DNA from: DASYQV01 sp036005125
GTDB taxonomy: Bacteria; Acidobacteriota; Vicinamibacteria; Vicinamibacterales; UBA2999
DNA: 12,766 nucleotides
Direction of reading: 5' to 3'
NCBI GenBank assembly: GCA_036005125.1
Contig: DASYQV010000234.1
Coordinates: 1 to 12,766 of the forward strand
Shown: positions 5,951 through 12,766 of the stretch, piece after piece
How positions within the stretch are numbered: position 1 is the first letter of the stretch
Layout of the letters: the number at the start of each line of letters is the position of its first letter
Notes under the pieces: model-generated
The model's input: the letters and a program-made list of their open reading frames with translations, nothing else
Database searches by the model: none
What the model was told of the DNA's origin: nothing
Position numbers and translations under genes: made by a program

Positions 5951-8365
5951 CTAATCCACTCGCAACGCGACGTTGGGCTCGACGGCCATCGCCTGCCGGG
6001 CCGGAAGGTAGCTCGCAGCCATCGCGACGCCAACGAGGACGAGAACGATGACGCCGAACGTGATCGGGTCGGTCGGCGTCACGCGGTAGAGAACTGTCCC
6101 GACGACCTGCGTCGCGCCGAACGCGCCCGCGAGCCCCAGCGCAATGCCCGTCCCGGCAAGCCGCAGCCCTTGTCCAAGAATCAGTCTCAGAACGTCGCCG
6201 CGGGTGGCGCCGAGCGCGACGCGCAGGCCGATCTCCTGCGTGCGCTGCGCGATTGAATAGGACAGCACACCGTAGACGCCGATGACGCCCAGGAACAGCG
6301 TCACCCCTCCGAGAATCGCAAACAGCCAGCCGAAGATCCTGAACGGCCAGAACCCGAGCCGGCGCAGATCCTCCATCGTTCGAATCGGTCCCACCGGGAC
6401 GTTTGGATCGGACTGTCGAATCTCGTGGATGACGGCGCTCGTCACACGCGCGGGCTCGCCCCTGACGCGAATCGTCAGACCCGTGTTGAGCGGCGCGTTG
6501 TAGGGATACGGCACGTACGCGGCAGGCAGCGGATCGTCTCCTGGCAGCGGATCGTGCCGGAAGTCGCCCAAGACGCCGACGACGGTCAGCCATTGGCCGG
6601 CCTCGCCCTTGCGCTCGAGCCGGAACCGCTGTCCGAGCCGATTGCCGTCGGGCCAGAACCGTCTCGCCATCATCTCGCTGATCAGCGCGACGCCGGAGCG
6701 CGTCCTGGCTTCGGATTCGCTCAAGGGGCGGCCCTCGACGATCGGAACGTTCAGCGTGCGCGCCAGGTGTTCGGTCACGCCAACGAACCTGATGGCGGGC
6801 CGCTCGTCCTCGGTCGAAGGCCGGCCGTCGATGACGACAGGTCCGGAATCGCCCCCGCCCGAGAGCGGAATCAGATTGGACGCGAATGCCGCTTCAACGC
6901 CCGCGAGCCCTTCCACACGGCGCAGAATGTCGCCCACCCGCCGCATCCTGGCGTCGGCCGACTGATAGGTGTCGGCCGCCAGGTAGAACCGCATCGTCAT
7001 CAAGGGCCGCGTGTCGAAGCCCCCGCCGGCGCTCTCCAGGTTCATGAAGGTGCGCACGAACAGCATCGCACCGACGAGCAGCACGAGCGACAGCGCCACC
7101 TCGATCACCACGAGCGCGTTGCGGATTCGATTGCGTGACGCGCTGCCGCCCGCCCCGCCCGCGCCCTCCTTGAGCACATCCTGAAGGTCGGTGCGCACGG
7201 CGTGCAGGGCGGGAACCAATCCGAAGATGATTCCGGTGGCGAGGGCCACGACGATCGCATACACGAGCGTTCGAACATCCACCGACCACCCGATGAACGA
7301 GGGCACGTTGTCGGGGGGCAGCGCCGCGAAGATGCGACCAGTGAGGTAGTACGCGATGGCCACGCCAATCGGCGTGCTGATGAGCGCGAGGATCACGCTC
7401 TCGGTCAGCAGTTGACGGATGATCCGACCGCGACCGGCGCCGAGCGCAGCACGCAGCGCAATCTCCTTCTGGCGAGCCGCCGCGCGCGCCAGCAGCAGAT
7501 TGGCGACGTTGGCGCACGCGAGAAACAGCACCAGGGTGACGGCGCCCATCATCGTCAGAATGACCAGCTCGATGTCTTCAGGAATGAAGTAATCGCGCAT
7601 CGGCCTGACGAGCGGCGTCCACCCCCGGTTCTCGGTGTACTGTTCTTCGAGGCGCCGCGACACCGTCGTCAGATCGTCGCGGCTGCGCTCGAGCGAGACG
7701 CCCGGCTTGAGGCGGGCGAAGGCCACGGCGGAGTGGCTGCTCCGAGGCGTGTTGTAGACGAGCGGCACGAGCGGGATCCAGACGCGGTTCACGCTCGGAA
7801 ATTCGAATCGCGGCGGCATGACGCCGATGACGGTGTATGGCTGACCGTCGAGGTGAATGGAGCGGCCGGTGATCGTGAGATCCCCCGCGTAACGCCGTTG
7901 CCAGACGGCGTGGCTCAACAGCATCACCGGCGCGGCGCCGGGCCGGTCGTCTTCCTTGGTGAACCCCCGTCCGAGGATTGGTTGCACGCCGAGCATCGGA
8001 AACAGCTCCCAGCCCACAGCGCCACCAATCAACCGCTCGGGCTCGCCATCGTCGGTGATGGTGAATCCCCTGCCCTGGAATGCGCCAATCGCACTAAAGG
8101 CCGACGTCTGCTGGCGCCAGTCCTGCAGATCGAGGTACGAAATCCCGCCGAACCGCACACCCGTTCGCGCGTTGGACTGATTCAAGACGACGAGACGCCC
8201 GGAGTCCTGATACGGCAGCGGCTGAATCAGCACGCCATCGGTGATGCTGAACGCGGTCGTGTTGACGCCAATCCCGAGCGCCAGGCAGATCACGGCGACA
8301 GCCGTGAAACCCTTGTTGGCGACGAGCGTTCGCCACGCGTATTCGATGTCTCGAAAAAGTGTCAT
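5951..8365 (-). CDS. ADOP-type MacB/FtsX-like permease
   Basis: The 804-aa inner-membrane protein has two fused MacB_PCD plus FtsX units. The N-terminus, MTLFRDIEYAWRTLVANKGF, leads into a first helix (about 21-43), then a periplasmic domain, FtsX helices at about 256-283, 310-333 and 365-392, a second helix near 426-452 (ALVVIEVALSLVLLVGAMLF), a second periplasmic domain and a C-terminal FtsX block ending VEPNVALRVD. Length, duplication and motifs fit TIGR03434, the acidobacterial duplicated orphan permease. These proteins lack their own ATPase and none is fused here. I chose ATG 8365, since the longer in-frame start reads repeat DNA. It is 83 nt after the KMO-like gene and 4 nt before the peptide exporter, so a role in efflux is plausible but unproven. 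Confidence 0.93.
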   Translation of the reverse strand: MTLFRDIEYAWRTLVANKGFTAVAVICLALGIGVNTTAFSITDGVLIQPLPYQDSGRLVVLNQSNARTGVRFGGISYLDLQDWRQQTSAFSAIGAFQGRGFTITDDGEPERLIGGAVGWELFPMLGVQPILGRGFTKEDDRPGAAPVMLLSHAVWQRRYAGDLTITGRSIHLDGQPYTVIGVMPPRFEFPSVNRVWIPLVPLVYNTPRSSHSAVAFARLKPGVSLERSRDDLTTVSRRLEEQYTENRGWTPLVRPMRDYFIPEDIELVILTMMGAVTLVLFLACANVANLLLARAAARQKEIALRAALGAGRGRIIRQLLTESVILALISTPIGVAIAYYLTGRIFAALPPDNVPSFIGWSVDVRTLVYAIVVALATGIIFGLVPALHAVRTDLQDVLKEGAGGAGGSASRNRIRNALVVIEVALSLVLLVGAMLFVRTFMNLESAGGGFDTRPLMTMRFYLAADTYQSADARMRRVGDILRRVEGLAGVEAAFASNLIPLSGGGDSGPVVIDGRPSTEDERPAIRFVGVTEHLARTLNVPIVEGRPLSESEARTRSGVALISEMMARRFWPDGNRLGQRFRLERKGEAGQWLTVVGVLGDFRHDPLPGDDPLPAAYVPYPYNAPLNTGLTIRVRGEPARVTSAVIHEIRQSDPNVPVGPIRTMEDLRRLGFWPFRIFGWLFAILGGVTLFLGVIGVYGVLSYSIAQRTQEIGLRVALGATRGDVLRLILGQGLRLAGTGIALGLAGAFGATQVVGTVLYRVTPTDPITFGVIVLVLVGVAMAASYLPARQAMAVEPNVALRVD

Positions 8366-8377
8366 CGTCTCGGCACA

Positions 8378-8440
8378 CGTAGGCCAGGTCTTTAGACCCG
8401 GCGGGGTCACGCTGGGCCGCATCTACAGACGCGGCCTACG
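8378..8440. repeat. Nested inverted repeat between KMO-like gene and ADOP permease
   Basis: The outer arms CGTAGGCC (8378-8385) and GGCCTACG (8433-8440) are complementary. Inside lie AGGTCTTTAGACC (8386-8398, arms GGTCT/AGACC) and GGCCGC-10 nt-GCGGCC (8415-8436). The string GCGGCCTACG also occurs at 565-574, near the methyltransferase end. It is probably a member of a dispersed intergenic repeat family in this genome. Confidence 0.75.
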
Positions 8441-8448
8441 CCAACTCC

Positions 8449-9879
8449 TCATTCCGTCGCAGGCGTCGCACGTTCCGGCGGCGCTTCCTGATCCGCCGGC
8501 TGCGCGCCGAAGCGCGGTCTCCACGACGCGAGCCAGTTTCCCGAGAGCGTCCCGATCGCCATCGGCAGCGCGGCGAGCGTCAGGAACGCCTCGAGTCCAG
8601 TCCATTTCAGCCACCACTGACGACGTTCGCAGCGCGCCACGGCATCCGCATAGGGAATCGTCGTATGCGTGACGAGCGCGTACAGCGTGGCAAACACACC
8701 CGGCCACCAGCGATCGAGCACGAGGTCGATGCGGCGGCGCGCGAGGAACATGGGCGAACGGATCCTGTCCTTGAGCTCGACGTAGTTGTCCTTCGACAGC
8801 TTTGCCAGCGCATCGGTGTGCCGCTTCCGCCTCGCCTGATACTCGCTGAACGCGACGTCCAACCGATCGGCGTGCCGCCCGACGCACTCGTCGAGGACGC
8901 GGCAGTCTTCGAACGCGGCATTCATCCCCTGGCCGTAGAAGGGGAGCACCGAATGACACGCATCACCCAGCAGGACCACGCGGTCTTCGAAGTACCAGGG
9001 CGCCGTTGTGGTCGTGAGATATCGCGCGGGCGGCTTGGAGACGAACTCGTCGACGATCCCGGGCGCGATGGCCAGCACGTCGGCGAGATGCTGTTCGAAG
9101 AACGACCGGGCCTGCTCGAAAAACGCGAGCGAGGCAAAGCTCGAGGGCCCCTTGAGCGGCATCGTGCACGTGCAGGTGAAGGATCCATCCAGGTTCGGAA
9201 TGGCAATTAACATCGTCTCGCCGCGCGGCCAGACGTGCAGCGCTTCGGGATCGAGCTGGAACCCGTTGCTCCCGGCGGGAATGGTGAGCTCCTTGTAGCC
9301 TTCGATCAGGTACTCCTGGGTGTAATCCGCGGGTTCTCCACGCTGCATGTCCCTGCGCACGACGGAATGCGCACCGTCGGCGCCGACGACGACGTCGGCA
9401 TGGACGTATTCGGTTTCGCCGGTACGCTCGTCCTGCATCAGCAGCATGCCGCCGTCCTTGGCGCCCTTGAGATAGCGCTTGTGAAAGAACACCTGGACGG
9501 TTGGTTGCGCCTCGGCGGCATCGATGAGCAGCGAGTTCAGCTCGCTCCGCTTGATGGAATGATGGACCTGGCGCGACGTGCGACCGTAACGTTGAAAACG
9601 GGCGCGCCCGTCCTCTCCGTGGACGAGCCGTCCTTTGAGCGGCATCGTGATGCGCATGACGGCGTCGCGCAGACCCACCGGTTCGAGCGCCTTCAGGCCG
9701 CGCTCGGCAATCGTCATGTTGATCGAGCGGCCCTGTTCGACAGTGCCCTTGCGCAGGTCGGACCGTCTTTCGAAGACCCTGACATCGAATCCGCGCCGCG
9801 CCAGATAGATCGCGATCAACGTCCCGCCCAGGCCGGCGCCAAGGACGGCGACAGACGGCGGCTTGGCTGGAGTGGTCAT
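8449..9879 (-). CDS. kmo: Kynurenine 3-monooxygenase-like FAD hydroxylase
   Basis: This 476-aa class A flavoprotein would hydroxylate L-kynurenine to 3-hydroxykynurenine using NAD(P)H and O2. Seen: dinucleotide fold VAVLGAGLGGTLIAIYLARR (10-29), RSINMTIAERGL (51-62), HSIKRSELNSLLI (107-119), VVVGADGAHSVVR (163-175) and FAD motif VLLGDACHSVLPFYGQGMN (302-320). Four kynurenine-binding residues known from human and Pseudomonas KMO have counterparts: Arg84, Tyr98, Asn365 and Tyr400, with the 35-residue spacing of the last pair conserved. A hydrophobic C-terminal stretch (about 425-446) matches the membrane-anchoring tail region of KMO. Start: GGAG (9887-9890) is 7 nt before ATG 9879. No other kynurenine-pathway gene is in the window, so it may feed the NRPS. 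A related aromatic hydroxylase on a modified substrate remains possible. Confidence 0.88.
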   Translation of the reverse strand: MTTPAKPPSVAVLGAGLGGTLIAIYLARRGFDVRVFERRSDLRKGTVEQGRSINMTIAERGLKALEPVGLRDAVMRITMPLKGRLVHGEDGRARFQRYGRTSRQVHHSIKRSELNSLLIDAAEAQPTVQVFFHKRYLKGAKDGGMLLMQDERTGETEYVHADVVVGADGAHSVVRRDMQRGEPADYTQEYLIEGYKELTIPAGSNGFQLDPEALHVWPRGETMLIAIPNLDGSFTCTCTMPLKGPSSFASLAFFEQARSFFEQHLADVLAIAPGIVDEFVSKPPARYLTTTTAPWYFEDRVVLLGDACHSVLPFYGQGMNAAFEDCRVLDECVGRHADRLDVAFSEYQARRKRHTDALAKLSKDNYVELKDRIRSPMFLARRRIDLVLDRWWPGVFATLYALVTHTTIPYADAVARCERRQWWLKWTGLEAFLTLAALPMAIGTLSGNWLASWRPRFGAQPADQEAPPERATPATE

Positions 9880-9886
9880 GACATGA

Positions 9887-9890
9887 CTCC
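9887..9890 (-). promoter_or_regulatory. Ribosome binding site deciding the KMO-like start
   Basis: GGAG on the minus strand, 7 nt before ATG 9879. It favours this start over an in-frame ATG at 9912, which would add 11 residues before the FAD-binding strand. Confidence 0.55.
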
Positions 9891-9947
9891 GGTGGTCGAT
9901 CAGTTTCAACAACGTGGGCAGGATGCGAAACGCACAATGATCGGCGT

Positions 9948-10125
9948 GGCTTAGGGCTTAAGGCTTAGGGCTTAGGGCTTAGGTCCTGATTCCCATGCAG
10001 CGTCGCGGAGGCGCTGGAACGTGTGGAGGAGAAGCAGGACTTGAGCGCTGAGCCCTAAGCCTTAGGCCCGGCCGAAGGCCGAGCCCTAAGCCCTAAGCCC
10101 TAAGTTAAGCCTTGAGCCTTGAGCC
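9948..10125. repeat. GGCTTAG-type heptamer repeat, mirrored, entering the type II TE gene
   Basis: The left array has five consecutive heptamers: GGCTTAG, GGCTTAA, then GGCTTAG three times (9948-9982). The right array is in the opposite orientation: a short copy near 10052-10066, then CTAAGCC, CTAAGCC, CTAAGTT and AAGCCTTGAGCCTTGAGCC (10086-10125). On the minus strand the right array reads GGCTCAA, GGCTCAA, GGCTTAA and then further CTTAG units. It encodes the last 12 or so residues and the stop codon of the type II thioesterase. It resembles a telomere motif only in appearance. Confidence 0.88.
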
Positions 10126-10905
10126 GGAAGCCCCAGCGTCTCCTCCGTTGCCAGCGAGCGTAGCGAGGCCCCCAACGTACGGAGTAACTGGGCTTCAGCA
10201 GAGTGCAGATAGAAGTGATCGCCTGGGAATTTGAAGAGCATCCGCGGACCGGTCGTGTGCATGTCCCACGCCTCGAGACGATCCTCGGCACTCTCGATGT
10301 CGTCGATGCCCCCGAAGACGGTGAGCGGACACGCGAGCGGCGGCCCGGGCACGTATTCGTGGCTCCGGCACACGTCGAAGTCCGCGCGGATGGTCGGGAG
10401 CAGCAGGGACATCAGCTCGGGGTTCTGAAGGACCTCGTTCGGCGTTCCGTTGAGCTCGCGGAGCCGTTCGTTGAACTCTTGATCGTTCAACCCGGCAGGC
10501 AGAAGGTCGGTGTCGGGCATGTGCGGTGCGCGTCGGCCCGATACGAACAGGTGCAGCGGTTGCGGTAGTCCCTCCCGCTGGAGATAACGCGCCATCTCGA
10601 ATGCCAGGAGCGCGCCCATGCTGTGGCCGAAGAACGCGAACGGACGATCGAAAAACGGTGGAAGGACCTGGGCCAGCACGCGCAGAGCGTCTTCGAACCG
10701 TGTGAACGGTGCTTCCCGCATGCGGTTCCAGCGTCCCGGCAACTGCACGGGGCGAACGTCAACCGTCGCCGGCAGGAGATCCGGCCAGCGCGCGAACGCT
10801 GACGCCGAGCCTCCGGCGTAGGGAAAACAGAACAGGCGCAGGTGCGACCGCGCAGGCGTCCGCAGCGGCGGCAACCACACGCTTTTCTTCTCGTTCACGG
10901 CCTTG

Positions 10906-10916
<11 letters not shown>
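10086..10916 (-). CDS. Type II thioesterase of the NRPS
   Basis: The 276-aa alpha/beta hydrolase removes wrongly loaded or stalled acyl groups from carrier proteins. Visible: FCFPYAGGSASAFARW (29-44), nucleophile elbow GHSMGALLAFEMA with Ser99, FGGIDD with Asp205/206 near the third strand, and PGDHFYLH with catalytic His234, all typical of type II TEs such as SrfAD and GrsT. I chose ATG 10916, which overlaps the NRPS end by 11 nt and has GAGG (10923-10926) 6 nt upstream, giving translational coupling; the longer open frame only reads the NRPS out of frame. Odd: residues from about 265 (AQGSRLNLGLRA) and the TAG stop are encoded by the heptamer repeat, beyond the usual end of the fold, so the native C-terminus has apparently been overwritten or extended. 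Confidence 0.95.

Positions 10917-12766
<1,850 letters not shown>

Noticed and set aside
7202..8395. 397-codon plus-strand open frame opposite the ADOP permease
   Set aside because: It is antisense to a well-supported gene, has an Arg/His/Asp-rich composition typical of the complement of GC-rich codons, and has no recognisable motif.
8963..9937. 324-codon minus-strand frame overlapping the KMO-like gene
   Set aside because: It is out of frame with the conserved FAD-binding protein and shows Arg/His-rich nonsense composition.
9948..10125. Telomere-like array
   Set aside because: The heptamers resemble telomere units, but they are internal, few, mirrored and flanked by genes on both sides.

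Overview
The window is a stretch of GC-rich bacterial DNA in which every supportable gene lies on the minus strand, so transcription runs from the right edge to the left. It looks like the 3' part of a nonribosomal peptide (NRP) biosynthesis and export locus. The best taxonomic hints are an 804-aa duplicated MacB/FtsX permease of the type catalogued as the acidobacterial duplicated orphan permease (ADOP) and, at the left edge, a secreted protein whose mature start resembles the carboxypeptidase-regulatory-like plug of acidobacterial TonB-dependent receptors. An Acidobacteriota host is therefore my best inference, not a demonstrated fact.

Layout in transcription order. (1) The last part of an NRPS: A domain (from just before the core-5 region), carrier protein and type I thioesterase, truncated by the right edge. 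Its five visible specificity positions match the threonine code. (2) A type II thioesterase overlapping it by 11 nt. (3) A kynurenine 3-monooxygenase-like flavoprotein. (4) The ADOP-type permease. (5) A cyclic-peptide ABC exporter of the SyrD/PvdE kind, 4 nt after the permease. (6) A 107-aa protein I do not recognise. (7) A thioredoxin-fold peroxiredoxin-like protein. (8) An amidase-signature protein with altered residues beside its nucleophile. (9) A class I SAM-dependent methyltransferase. (10) After a 455-nt gap full of repeats, the signal peptide of a secreted or outer-membrane protein cut by the left edge.

How the genes could work together (inference): the NRPS ends with a Thr module and releases the chain through its TE. 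The type II TE cleans mis-primed carriers. KMO could supply 3-hydroxykynurenine or a derivative as a building block, and the methyltransferase and amidase could tailor it or the product. The exporter, and possibly the ADOP permease, would move the peptide out.

The non-coding DNA is unusual. Most spacers longer than about 60 nt carry mirrored repeat arms. Three of them are built from heptamers with a different unit in each (GATTCAT type, TGATTNN type, GGCTTAG type), and the leftmost is built from nonamers plus a 34-nt hairpin arm. These repeats reach into genes: they encode the C-terminal tail and stop codon of the type II TE, contain the start codon of the amidase, and a related palindrome holds the amidase stop codon.
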